A stretch of DNA of 64,000 nucleotides, taken from Typhlomys cinereus (taxonomy: Eukaryota; Chordata; Mammalia; Rodentia; Platacanthomyidae). The notes beneath the pieces are model-generated. The model saw only the letters and a list, made by a program, of their open reading frames with translations. It ran no database searches and was not told the DNA's origin. Below, piece after piece: positions 1-11,916 of this stretch. The DNA lies in the NCBI GenBank assembly GCA_023101885.1, contig JALPQD010000159.1:3565994-3629993 (forward strand). Reading direction: 5' to 3'. A program made the translations under genes and the position numbers. Position 1 is the stretch's first letter; every line of letters begins with the position of its first letter.

Positions 1-3000
1 AGTCCTCCTTTCAATCTTCCATCTCCCTGAATCTCCTTGATTTGCTCCCTTGTCAGAGCTTCCTTCCTATACCAAGTCTGTATGCTGATTCTCCTATCAG
101 TCTATGACAATGTCTTCCTCATATTTTTATTGGTTTATTTACTGTTTATCCAGTATCCAAAAGGTGTGCATGGATTTTATTAATTCTCAGAAAATTGTTT
201 AGAAACAAGAATATTTATCAGCTAGAGCCTTTTCCTATTCCATGTTCATATAAATCCATTCATGTCAATATACGTGTGCAAATGGATTTATGATATTTGT
301 ACTTTACTTACTTATCTGTGACTATAATCAAATCCTCATGCCCAGTTTTTTCCTACCTTTCAGCTGTATAGGAAATGTTATTATTTTATTCCTCAAAACT
401 TGAGTATGTAGAGATTCAAGTAATTAACCAAATTCTGTCATGGATTACAAGCAATCTTACTCAGAAGCACTGCAAACAGTGTGTTTTTCTGTTTCAATTC
501 TTCATGTAGTTTCTACACTTTAGCCTCTTATGAGGGACTTTTGCTAATGTAATGTGCTAACAGCATTTCATGCCACACTCATTGGATCTCTCTCTCTCTC
601 TATCTCACTCACTCTCACTCACGAGCACACACACATGTACATACATACCACTTACACATATCTTCTCAACATGGGTTAAATCATTATAAAATGCTCTCTG
701 TAAAGAAACATCTGAGCAGTTCCTCCTTGTGGATCTTCTTTTTGAAACCACAAAATATTCAGCATATGGAAATTTCTAAATGAGCTTCTCCACAGCAAGA
801 GCTTCATTTGACTCTAGAAATGGCTTACTGTTACTCTTGGAGATCTTGACAAATGTTATAATTCTCCACCCTAACCTTGAGTGATTAATATTCTCTCGGA
901 ATTAAACAATGTATTTTCTTTATATAACCTATCATTATTCACAATTAAAGTTTTTACCTATTTAATATAGTTTTTCCTCAAGTAGAATACATGTTTTGAC
1001 TTACTATTTTATTCTGAGGTCTAGGCTTAAGTCTGACACTGAGAAGACTCTAGATCCCCACTTGAACAAGGGAAATTTTCAGTACAAATACTTTGATGGA
1101 TAAACATCCTAGGTGTCTGTTGGTAGCTTTACTTCTGTGTTCACAAAAACTTATCTCTGAGTATAGCTGGTGAAATTAAGTAGCATGACTGCAGCTCAAA
1201 GGTGGTGGCACACCTCTACGAAGTTCCTTAATGACAGAGCCTCTGTTCCTGTAAAATTCTTATTTTCTTTGTCTTATATTGTGTACATCAATACTCAGTC
1301 AGAAAACTTGTAATATATGAGTTTTGGACCAAAAATATAATTCAAATAAAAACTCAAGTATGATGCAGTTGCTTCATACAAAAATCCTTCCTGAACTCCT
1401 AGTAAATACTAACTTTTTGTTTCCTGAAGGATTGTCTTTTGGCTTACAAGCATCTTCTACGAAGTAATGTGAAATAGCTGCTCACTTTTTTAGAAACTGG
1501 TTGAAATGGAATAATATATTTGTTTCTATGTATACATATTCATGCATGTATGTGTGTATAGACTTACAAACACATAAAGGTTGAGGTAATTTATTCTTTT
1601 CATCATTTGAAAAACATTTTGGGCTTGTTTGGTTTGAGGTGGTTAAATTGCATACATATGTAAGACCTTGGGTTTGACCCAATCATAAAGAAAATAAAAA
1701 TATAATAAAATAAAATGAGACTAAAGAAAATTTTCTTAAAATGAGATGTAATTTTAATATTTTGATTAATTATAAATCAAATTATTTGATGAAAGAATGA
1801 AAATATATGGTAGATAGAATTTGTCGCTTTTTAGTATTTTCCATTTAATTTTTGAAAATATACAATTGAAAATTTTGTGCAAAATATGTTGGTAATGATA
1901 TTTAATCAAATAAATTACTTGGACAGAAAAACAATTTAAACATGGATTTATTTTTAAATCTAATATCAAGAAGTATTAATGATGGGTCTCTTATACTATA
2001 TATACAGAAAATACTTAAACATTAGGTATTTATTTATCATATCAATTAATATTTATTCTTCAAAAACTATGAAAATAGTTTTTATTTTCTTCAAGTACTT
2101 ACATTTTTGGTATGCACACATGTATTGCCCTTTTACTTGGCTCATTGAATGTAAATGCACATGTTTAAATAACCATGTTTAAGTCTATATTTATAAAGCA
2201 CAATGAGTTAAACTTATTAAAAAAGGAATTTACATAAATATGTTTTAAACCAGTTCTGAAAAATTTTAGAAACTCATATATTTGTCTAATGTATTTTAAA
2301 CATTATATTCTATTTCATATTACCATGGAGCTAAGATGTCACATCATGAAAAACATGTTAAAAAGTAATATTTAAATTTTATTTAAGAAAATAACTTTAT
2401 ATGGGGTGACTCACATACTTTTCCATTTCTTTAAGAATCAGGATACAATTCTTAGGGCATCAACCAAGGAAACTGCTGCAGACACATTTTCAAGAGTTTA
2501 AAATCCTCTCTGTGTGAATCCTGAATTTATCAGTGAATATGAAATGATACTGAATCTTGTTTGCAACTTACCAAGGCACCAAAATGTAGTTTTCAAAAAG
2601 TTAACAGTCTTACAATACGCTCATAGAATAAGCACATGCTACAATTGTATGCAATTCATAGACTCCTTTAAAAATAAACCTGATCAAAAAAAAAAAACAT
2701 TTAAGATCATGAGCATTCCTATTCATTGAAGAAAACTGTTGAAATAAGATTGTATAGAAGTTTCAAATAAAGGACTAGGAAACTGAAAGGCAGTAAAGAA
2801 ATTAACTCTGAAGACAGAAAATAATTTTTTCTTTACTGTCCAGTCAGTATTTTTAACATAGAATCTGCCATTAATTCCTAATTAAGCATAGATACATTGT
2901 GGTCATGTAAATAATTAAATAAAATATGTGAATCACTTAGTATTTCAGTAGGACATTGAGATGCACACAAAACAATCGTTTGCCTTATTTCTAAACTTTT

Positions 3001-3814
3001 CATGAAAAGAATCTGTTTTAATAAAAACAAAATACAATATATTTATATGTTATTCTCCTACTTATTTCAAAAGTTTCCCTTCTCTAGGACATTCATGAAG
3101 ACCTTATCAGAGCTCCTTTTTGAAATAGCTTGCTCCTATTTCATTCTCAGGATCTTTAAATTCTTTCATAAACTGCCTGAGCTATATTATATCCTTATGC
3201 AAGCAGCTCCTTATTCATGTCAGCATACTTTTTAAAATAACTAACTCATTAATTTTAATTGCTGAATATTCTGTATATAGCAAGCAGTGAATTTCAGTAG
3301 GTAAAAATCTTTCGTGCTTAATTTTTTAATTGTCTCTCTTTGCTCTGATACTAAAAAAAGATGGCTTCTTTTGGTATTCTTTGCAGTCTTAGAAGTTCTT
3401 ATTGTCCCAGGAGAGCTAGCTCTATGTATATCTGTGAGATAATATTCAGCATTCAATTAGTCTTACTTTATACCATTCTCCTCTGAACTCTGCCTATTCC
3501 TTTTGATGGAAAAAGTTGTAGGCAATAACTTCCAGATCACCTTAAAAATTTGTAGTGTACTTTTCACATTTCAAATATATTCTTTTCAATTACTTACACC
3601 CAGAAGGTGTTTCAAATGTATTTGTTGACTTGTTGATAGGAAATGTATATCATTTAGTTTATTTTCTGGTTTTATTATTTTCTTTTCATAGTCAATATCA
3701 GAAATTATTTGAAAAAAAACATGGAAAAATATCTCATATATTATCATTATTCCAATAGTTTCTCTTGCTAGGATGACATCTATTCATATCATTGTCTACA
3801 GACTGATTTTTCTT
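1..3814 (+). other. Unique AT-rich intron
   Basis: No exon, RNA gene or young repeat is recognised. Only a short TC/CA-rich patch (587-660). Short open frames here have no splice signals or family likeness. Relics too decayed to name may be present. Confidence 0.6.
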
Positions 3815-3819
3815 TATAC

Positions 3820-3870
<51 letters not shown>

Positions 3871-4158
3871 GGTGGGTGGGTGGGTGGGTGTATGTATGTA
3901 TGTGTGTGTGCACGCACACATGTGTGTGTGCGTCAGAGGACACTGTGTGTGCCTGTGGAGTCCCAAGGCTGACTTCAGGAATCATCCTGGAATAATCCTA
4001 CCTCCTTTTTGATTGACTCTGTGATTTCTAAGGGTCCATACACCAGTGCCTGAAGTGCAGGCTACTGAGATTTCTACTTGACATTTTTATGTGAAATCTA
4101 GGATCCAAACTCAGGGCCTTCTGCTTGTCATGCATTGTCTTAACCCCTGAGTCCAGTT
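3815..4158 (-). mobile_element. CA-tailed SINE relic (older subfamily)
   Basis: (TG)n, then CAGAGGACACTGTGTGTGCC, GGAATCATCCTGGAATAATCC, GGATCCAAACTCAGGGCCTT and CTTAACCCCTGAGTCCAG in the reverse-complement order of the family. Diverged. Contains a tight G-quadruplex motif near 3874-3888. Confidence 0.78.
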
Positions 4159-4549
4159 CTACATTGAACTTCAGGATTTTATTTTAGGAACTAAATTTCT
4201 TATTAGAGGTTAATAAAAGATTTAGCAGGTGTAAGTCTAAGTATTATGAAATAAAAACAGCAACATTTTCCCATAGGTCATTACAGAGAGGTAAACAGAT
4301 AAACAGAGAATTTAGATAAAGAAAGATCATTCAAATATTTCTATTTCTGTGTATATAATTTCTGTGAAATGATTTCTATTTTAACACCTGAAAGAAGATA
4401 GGAGTACTATATACTCAATCAGAAAAGCAATATGCAACAATATATTCTTGACTTCATTTTTCACTTTTTATGCACTCAAAGTTCATGTTAAGGTTCAACT
4501 TTGATCACTTTCTACCTTATTCCTTCAGACACAGTTACTCAGTCAAAGA

Positions 4550-4740
4550 GAGAAATCATGCACATAGCTGGTCTTGCTAGTCAGCTTGCTCTGGATATCT
4601 TGTATATCCATCTTGTGAGGCTAGGATTACAGGTGGGAATGAACACCCACTTGTTATTTACATGATTCTAGTGATCTGGACTGCAATTCTCATGCTTACA
4701 TGATAAACATTTTAACTACTGGGATATCTCCCCAGCCCTA
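4550..4740 (-). mobile_element. B3-like SINE relic
   Basis: AGTCAGCTTGCTCTGGATAT, GGCTAGGATTACAGGTGGG and TGGGATATCTCCCCAGCCC follow the rodent B3 order on the - strand. Diverged. Confidence 0.6.
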
Positions 4741-5134
4741 TACCAGTAGGTTTGATAATTTCATTGTGAATATTCTTTTATATTAACATGTTTTTTAATG
4801 TCTTTTATTTTCTAGTTGTTGGATAGTACAGGTTTTCAAATATATGTTAGTTTCTACGATATTTATATATAGATGCAAAGCTACATGATTGTTCTCTGCT
4901 ATATAACTCATTATTAGAAAAGTGTATTTTATGTAAGAACAAGAGATTTGAAAAAGATATTTACTTAGGCATTCATATGTATTTACTATTTATTAAGGTA
5001 ATAATCCTAATACAAATATATATCAATAGTTTATAGACATGTTTAAATGTAAACATTAACTTTTACTGTAGCTTTACTGAAATGAGACTTAAGGCAGTTA
5101 AACTGAGAAATTGAATGTCTTAGTTCCTTATCAT

Positions 5135-5545
5135 GTTTCTATGATTAACAATGACAAAACATACACAAATATAAAATAAATAGAATTTAATGGAAAAATA
5201 GATTCTTTGGCTCACAGTTCCAGGAAATCATCCATATTGATAAGGAAATTGGAGCATCAGTAGCTTGGCAGACTGGTCACATTATATTCACTCTTGAGAG
5301 CAGAATTCAAGCATGCTTGTGTTCTTAGCTAGTTTTCTCTACACAGGCCAAGATCACTGCCTGTTGAATGACATGCCCCAAATTAAAATATATGTCTTTC
5401 ACATCAGTTTAGATACTCAGAATAATTGCCAAAAGATCTTTTTCCCAGGAGATTCTAGATAATGTCAATATGGCAATTCAGATTAACCAATAATTTGATC
5501 CCTTGTAAATTTAACAGTCAATCACATCGGTTTTAAACTATCATC
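5135..5545 (-). mobile_element. MaLR (MTD-like) LTR relic
   Basis: Contains TTCTTTGGCTCACAGTTCCA, GGCAGACTGGTCACATTATA and, toward the other end, GGAGATTCTAGATAATGTCA. This order is the reverse complement of rodent ERVL-MaLR MTD-type LTRs, as I recall the family. Solo LTR; no internal region was seen. Confidence 0.6.
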
Positions 5546-6154
5546 TTCCACATCTTTTTCCCAGTGAACTCATAACCTTCTCCTGATATAAAATACATCC
5601 ATTCCCTCTTTAAAAGTCACCATAGTCATTAACAGTTTTAACACTTTAAAAGCCCAGTCTTTTAACTATTATCTCCTGTAAGATAAAAAACAAAGCCACA
5701 TGCTTACAACAAAAAGTACTAGTGAGTAAAGATTCTCATTTCAAAAAGAAAGAATCAGCGAATGGCAGGAAATGATCCAATTATGGCAAAACTAAACCAA
5801 AGAGAGCGGATACAAAGTCTATAGCTTCATTTCTGACACTGGGTCTCATAACTAACAGTGCAAAAGGCTGGATTGCCCCATACCCCAGACCTATGACACA
5901 CACAGCTCCTTTGTGAAACTGGCTCCACATCACACCTGTTCTTGGCAGGTGTTCCATAGTCCTGTCTTCTCCAATATCCTGAGTTATCCACTGTAATTTA
6001 CATGTTACCTTCACAGTTTTATGTAAGACTTCGAGGCCCTCTTTGCAGGTTATTCCAACTCTGCCTCACAGTGCTTTTCAATACTTTCCAAATTCTGCAT
6101 CTGTGCCTTCAAAACCATTACAACATGCATGCCATTGTAAAAATGAACATAGAT

Positions 6155-6185
6155 ACATTTTTCTTATGTTTTTGAATGACAGAGT

Positions 6186-6242
<57 letters not shown>

Positions 6243-6385
6243 AACCCAGCCAAAACTCAACAGTTGTGTGCCAGGATCTGCATGCTTCTTTTACTCTACA
6301 TATAAACGCAGGACTCCCCCTACTGGCTGCATACCTGTCCCATTGGCATTAAAACCAGTCTTCAATGCATTTAGGAAACAGTAAT
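6155..6385 (-). mobile_element. Possible second SINE type with a GA/CT microsatellite
   Basis: T-rich start, GAATGACAGAGTGAGAGAG, (GA)n at 6183-6239, then GTGTGCCAGGATCTGCATGC, AAACGCAGGACTCCCCCTAC and TGGCTGCATACC. The order recalls, reversed, the dipodid 'DIP' SINE body and (CT)n tail as I remember it. The tRNA head is not recognisable. Tentative. Confidence 0.3.
6183..6239 (+). repeat. (GA)n microsatellite
   Basis: Almost pure GA. It creates meaningless Arg-Glu and Leu-Ser open frames on the two strands. Confidence 0.95.
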
Positions 6386-6589
6386 AGATTCACTACATCT
6401 ATGTGTATGTACACAGGATCTGAACAGGATTTTTTTCTGTCCACATTTTTCAAAGGAAGGTGAAAGATCTCAAGAAGCCTCATGTCTCCCTGACAGACTA
6501 GTGAGGAAGAATCCTGATGGGGGGAGGGAGGGAAGATGCTTTTCTCAGTTACATACCCACTGATTTATTTATATTTATGCTCCAGCAAG

Positions 6590-6657
6590 TGCTAAGTTGC
6601 ATACTATCAAAGGCAACCTACGAGATAAATCAGTAGATAGACCACACATGTGAAAAT
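6590..6657 (+). repeat. 68-bp perfect direct duplication, copy 1
   Basis: TGCTAAGTTGCATACTATCA ... CACATGTGAAAAT, identical to 7679-7746, 1089 bp away. Unique-looking sequence, not a known repeat. Confidence 0.96.
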
Positions 6658-7356
6658 GTATGGCAATTGTTATAACATTTCATAGGATTTTGAAATTACA
6701 TACTTTGAGCAAACAGTTCGTCTTTTACAATGGACATTACTTTACGAAATATTTACAGTATTATTAGAAAGGTGTACTATCAGGTGGACCTGCACAGTAC
6801 TATATTCTAAGTAAATAAGCAGTGTTTTTATATCTTTTCCAAATTCTAATTTTGTTTAATCAGAATGGGACTGTAAACTATCTTAGGTTTTACTAAAGTT
6901 CATACACATCTAGATTCCTTCATGGTATTCTTTTTTTTCTGTTCTACCTGCTGTCAATTTGCTTTCACTGGAATTCTCTCACATGAGCAATTTTTGTTCA
7001 TTTATGTGAAAAGTGTAAAGCTGTTTCTTGGCTTTTAACATTCTCAACTAATAACCGTGATTCATTCAAGCGCTCCTCAAAGAGACGATTTCACAGTGCT
7101 TTAATACCTTTGCTGATCTTTTTGGAATCCCTCGAGTGTGTTTATTTCCATTTCCAAAACTATTCTTCCTTGTCTATGGTTCACTTTACAATTCTAAAAT
7201 GCAATTGATCCGTGCTTCTTTTCCTGTCTCTCCTGTCCTTTGTTGCAATAACCTTGTACTGTCATTGCCTCACATAAAACTAATGAACACCCTGGCTGAG
7301 TATTAAAACAATGATTCTCTGGGTAACCGATAAACCAAGATAAAATAATAATGATA

Positions 7357-7564
7357 GGGCTGGAGAGATGGCTCAGGGGTTAAGATTCTGCCTCACAAGC
7401 AGAAGGTCCTGAGTTCAGATCCCAGGTCTCACATAAAAATGCCAGCCAGAAAAGGTAGAAACCTGCACTTCCCACCCTGGAAAATCCCAGAGTGAAGCAA
7501 AAAAGAGATAGAAGCAATCTTCACGTCACCCTTGAGTCTCCACAACTACATTCAGTGCTCTCTA

Positions 7565-7608
<44 letters not shown>

Positions 7609-7662
7609 GCACATGTGCGCGCACACACATTCAGACACATGCTAAATAAAGTTTAAAAAATA
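7357..7662 (+). mobile_element. tRNA-derived CA-tailed SINE (older subfamily)
   Basis: Starts GGGCTGGAGAGATGGCTCAG (A box GGCTCAGGGGTTAAG) with B box GTCCTGAGTTCAGATCCC. A body with 'CCCAGAGTGAAGCAAAAAAG' follows, then (CA)n at 7566-7604 and an A-rich end. AATAATGAT lies on both sides as a probable target duplication. It belongs to the B2-type SINE group of rodents, but body and tail differ from murid B2. Confidence 0.85.
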
Positions 7663-7678
7663 ATGATGAAAACTTTAA

Positions 7679-7746
7679 TGCTAAGTTGCATACTATCAAA
7701 GGCAACCTACGAGATAAATCAGTAGATAGACCACACATGTGAAAAT
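7679..7746 (+). repeat. 68-bp perfect direct duplication, copy 2
   Basis: Identical to 6590-6657. It lies between the target duplication of a SINE (7357-7662) and an old L1 tail. Confidence 0.96.
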
Positions 7747-7890
7747 ACAAGAAAATAGGAGGGTAACCGGAAGGAGAGCAAAAGGGTTGGACTGAAAACA
7801 GCAAAATGGGACAATAATGGGAATTAATATGAAAAATATGATAAATTCACCATATTTACCTCCTAAAAATAAAAATGAAATTAAAAATTT
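7747..7890 (+). mobile_element. Relic L1 tail
   Basis: GGAAGGAGAGCAAAAGGG, then GGACAATAATGGGAATTAATATG and an A-rich end (CTAAAAATAAAAATGAAATT) look like an old L1 3' end. It begins right after the second copy of a 68-bp duplication. Confidence 0.4.
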
Positions 7891-8408
7891 ACTCCAGCCC
7901 CACTCATAGTTTGTTTGAGGAAAATGATGCCCAATCTCTTAATAGATTAGGAATTATACCAGGACCCTAAAATATCTAAAGTGCATGGAGTAACTGAGGT
8001 TACTAGCATTAAATTAGCTCCTCAAATAATATGAAATCCTGACTCTGGTGAAATTCAGTGTGCCACACAGACACAAAACGATATTAAAGAAAGAGTGAGA
8101 TTCATTAGGAAGAAGGATTTTTAAAAATGGGAATGGAAGGGTAATATTAGGTAGAAATTACTTAAATTCATGGCACATAAATACAAAATGAGATGAATGA
8201 GAGTAAGTTTGAGTTCTATGGACTATGAAGGCTAGTAAATCTAGCCCTGTTGTCATTTGTGGTACTGTAAGGGGCCACTCAGAATACAACATGCACAATG
8301 CATATATACTTAACATTTGTATTTCATTGTTTGCAATTAGAAATGATAACTATAAAGGTAAAAGTCATATTGATATTTAGATTGTCAACTTAATGTCAAC
8401 TTTGTTTA

Positions 8409-8448
8409 GAAGGTGTTTGATGAAAAAAAAGAAGGTGTTTGATGAAAA
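8409..8448 (+). repeat. Short tandem duplication (22-bp period)
   Basis: GAAGGTGTTTGATGAAAA occurs at 8409-8426 and 8431-8448, separated by AAAA. Confidence 0.85.
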
Positions 8449-8869
8449 GTTTTTATTCAAAGAGAGAGAAAGAAAGGGAGAGAAAGGAGAATTAAAGAAA
8501 GAGAGAGAGAGAAAGCTGGAATACATTTAACACTGCACACTTGTGAGAGATGGAGGACAACATTTAGAAGTTGGTTCTCTTCTTCCACTACCTGATCTAA
8601 CTTAGGTGGCTATATTGTATGCAAATATCTTTATCCACTGACACATGTTACTTCTCCTGATTAAAGATCTTTAAGATTATGAATTTAAATTTAATTGTAG
8701 CCTTTATTTTCATAAGAATAGAGGATGTCAACTGAGAATAAGGATAGGTAACCATCTGAAGGTAATAAGAAAAGGGCACATTCATTTAAGCATAATCTTA
8801 ATAGGGAGAAAATGATATTAACTCTGAAGAAATTACTTTTTACATAATTACAAATAGCTTCAAACCTAC

Positions 8870-9290
8870 TGTCATAGTTAGGCACAGATGAGCTTGACAT
8901 TGAGGGTTTGGGTCTGGGCACATTTGTAGAGACTTAATGGTTGAGTTAAGCTCATAGCAAACATGGAGGAGATTATCTGGCTGATGGGAAAGGACCAGGC
9001 TATGGTGGACAGGACTAGGCCCTGGAATAAAATACTGAGAGCTGATTGGGAGAGTTGGCACCCTTGTATACACTTGGCTAGATATGCTGGTCTGGCAAGT
9101 AAAGATTTTTCCTCTCTCAGCCATTATGTAGAGATGGTGTGGCCAGTTCCCTCAGCCCTGATGTTGACGCATGTTCTTGTATCAAGATGGATTAAGAACT
9201 GTATGCAGTAATCATAAGAGAAAATAAACCCTTTGTTATCTTAAGCCGTTTGATGATCATTTCTCAGCAACCATGCAGGCTAACTTCAAC
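8870..9290 (+). mobile_element. MaLR-like LTR relic
   Basis: It ends with AGAGAAAATAAACCCTTTGTT (polyadenylation signal AATAAA at about 9222) and TTTCTCAGCAACCATGCAGG, the typical 3' part of a rodent MaLR LTR. Upstream text is compatible but diverged. The 76-94-codon open frames across it have no meaning. Confidence 0.45.
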
Positions 9291-10744
9291 ACCTACACAA
9301 ATAAGAGAATATAAAATACTTTATGCCTATGGAGTCATAATGAACATTAGGTCACTGTAATTTTATGCTCATGGTCAGTCTTGTTTTCCAGCCATTTGCA
9401 ATTACTCTATCTTTCCTTTATATCATTTTGTAAGAGACCATATGATTAATAAAACATTATTCTGCTGGAGTGACATAATAGTGTTTAAGTTCATGATAAT
9501 GTTCAAATATTTAGATCTGAATTTTTTAATGTGAATGTAAATTTTACAGTTAACTTAGAAGAGACACAAGAATAGGATTTTTTAAGTGGGAGATCTTAGG
9601 GCACTTGGATAAGAATGTATACATAGTAATAGAAGATTTAGAAATATCTTGTCAGGAAATTAGAGTGAAATTACTCAGAAGTCAATGGAGGTAACATATC
9701 GAGAAAGTCCTTAATAATAAAATTAGAAAAAGAGAGTTGATAATGATTTTGCAAAGCAGGATAGAAGTGGCAATGAAGGGCTTTGATCCCACACTGGAGT
9801 CTGAAGTTCTACCTAACATAAAAAGAAAGTACGTGTTTTCAAATTCACTTATGCATTTAGCAAATGATTCACCATGATCTTTCCTTTTGTGCACTTCTGT
9901 GAAAATTACCTTCAGTAACATTTTCTTGATAGATGAATTTTAGATCCGGGCGTCTTCAAAGTATCTTGAAGACTTGAAAGCATGTTTTAATTATTTTCAT
10001 CTACTGACCAAACTAGTTTGCTAGCCTATTACATGATGATAATAGTCCAAATGTTTGTCAAACAGGCAAATCCCTTCAAAGTAATTTGGTGCATATATGT
10101 GCTGGATGTTAATGATCATGTGATATGGCTGCCTCAGAAAAAATCAGCAGTAGGAATAGATCTTGAGGCTCATAGCTTCTTATCTTCTCCTGGAAATGGA
10201 GAAAAAACTATGTGAATGAAGATGTCAATTAGCTTAATTGCAGTTATCATGAAGAAAATTAAAAGAGAAGTGGGATAGTCCCTAAAGAAAGAAGAAATCT
10301 ATGTTAGATAGTACAGTCTATGAAAGCTACTCTCTGAAAATACAGTATAATTTGAAGCTTGAGTGAACAAAGAAGACAATAATGCAGCATTGAGGAGATT
10401 GCAATATCTCTTCTGTGAAGAATAATGAATGTGAATGTCATGACTGGAAGAATCACCTCACCTCTCCAGGCAGTTTAGGCAAAAGAAACATGGAAATACT
10501 TGGCATAAAACTGAAATATAGAATGTGAGCCTAATCATGGATTAGCTTTTTCATCCATAGTAAAGAGTTTATATTTTATATTAATTGCAGTGCATGAGCT
10601 TTAAAACCTCAGAGGAAAAATGACTGTGATTTAAGATACAATTGTTAAGTGTGTATACAAGACAGTAGGAAGGAACATCTGGCTCACAGGAAAGTCTACT
10701 ACATAAAGAAAAAAAATCTCTGAATATTGGAAGCGTTGAAAGAT
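9291..10744 (+). other. Unique intron
   Basis: AT-rich sequence with no recognisable repeat, exon or RNA. Open frames of 60-80 codons look random. Confidence 0.55.
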
Positions 10745-11330
10745 GTGTGTGTGTACAATTGCATACTTGTCTGCACATGTCTGTGTAGGTGCATGAGCAC
10801 ATATGTGTTCATGCATGTGGAGACTTGAAGTAACATGTGAATTCTTTGATCCTTCTCCATTTTTATTATTACAGCAGATCTTTCAATTGAACCCAGAGCT
10901 GGCCAATCTGATGTACTATTTTGTCAGCTTTCATGAATATTCCCTATTTCCTTCCAACTGCTGGGATTACAGGTCCTGCCATAGTTTAAACAATGGCACC
11001 ATATGACATGGAACCATATGACATATTTCCTTGTCCTGTGCTTGAAACTCTCCCACAATCATAATCAACTACAACCTGAAATCATAAGTTTGGATGAAAA
11101 TACATTCATACCCTAAATTGTTTGAATCAGTTATTGATTATAGCAATTGAAATATAAAGCTAAATATATTTAATATGTTCTGTCAGTACAAAAAATGAGC
11201 AAAGAACTTGAATGCACCATAGGCATAGTTTAAAACCTTCTCAGTGTTTTAAGTGCAGACTGGGATCTGAATTCTTGTCCTCATACTTGTAGGGCAAGTG
11301 CTTATTCACTGCTTCATCTCCCAAGATCTT
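10745..11330 (-). mobile_element. B3-like SINE relic, split by a 233-bp insertion
   Basis: The left part runs to CAACTGCTGGGATTACAGG (about 10972). The right part resumes with GACTGGGATCTGAATTCTTG and ends near CATCTCCCA. Between them, 10991-11223 is foreign and is flanked by CATAGTTTAAA at 10980-10990 and 11224-11234. Removing the insertion restores a continuous SINE. Confidence 0.65.
11012..11222 (+). repeat. About 211-bp direct duplication, copy 1 (within an insertion)
   Basis: AACCATATGACATATTTCCT ... TTGAATGCACCATAG. It matches 11705-11916 with a few base changes and short indels. It lies in the 233-bp insertion at 10991-11223 that splits a B3-like SINE. A further CCATATGACAT lies just before it at 11000-11010. 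Confidence 0.93.
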
Positions 11331-11470
11331 GATGGGTTCACTTTATTCTCTCTATTATGGAGTGGGACTCTTCATGAAGAATGTACAGAAATACTATATG
11401 ACAATTCATTTTCAATAGCATAACTGTGAGTAATGGAACAAAATAGTATGGAAGTATCAATTATTATAAA

Positions 11471-11860
11471 TGTGATGTTGACTTTTGCAAACCTTCAAAG
11501 ACAACTATGCTAAATACTTGGTTAAGACAGTCCTCTAACAAGCCTATAGGATGTTAGCTAATTGGTGTGAGAGGACTAGTCCACAGTGAGCAAGACCATT
11601 CCCTGAACAAGATGGAGAACAGGCTGTTTAGATGTTGACAATTAAGCTGACCTGTGAGAGTGCAAATACATAGCACCGGCCTTTGTCTCCTCTGTTATTT
11701 CTAGAAACCATATGACATATTTCCTTGTCCTGTGCTTGAAACTCTCCCACAATCATAATCAACTACAACCTGAAATGTAAGTTTGGATGAAAATACATTC
11801 ATACCCTAAGTTGTTTGGATCAGTTATTGATTATAGCAATTGAAATATAAAGCTAAAATA
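11471..11860 (+). mobile_element. MaLR (MTD-like) solo LTR relic
   Basis: Begins TGTGATGTTGACTTTTGC. It includes GATGGAGAACAGGCTG and ends with TTATTGATTATAGCAATTGA, matching the 5'-to-3' layout of MTD-type LTRs (the latter from the 'TTATCACAGCAACAGAA' end). Its 3' half plus flanking DNA is duplicated at 11012-11222. Confidence 0.6.
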
Positions 11861-11916
11861 TATTTAATATGTTCTGTCAGTACAAAAAAGGAGCAAAGAA
11901 CTTGAATGCACCATAG
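11705..11916 (+). repeat. About 211-bp direct duplication, copy 2 (probable donor)
   Basis: This is the 3' half of a MaLR-like LTR plus about 56 bp of its 3' flank. Since LTR and flank are contiguous here and the LTR is whole, this copy is likely the original. Confidence 0.93.

Noticed and set aside
1979..3985. Short open frames of 65-85 codons in the first 4 kb
   Set aside because: AT-rich random frames or TG-repeat frames with no splice signals.
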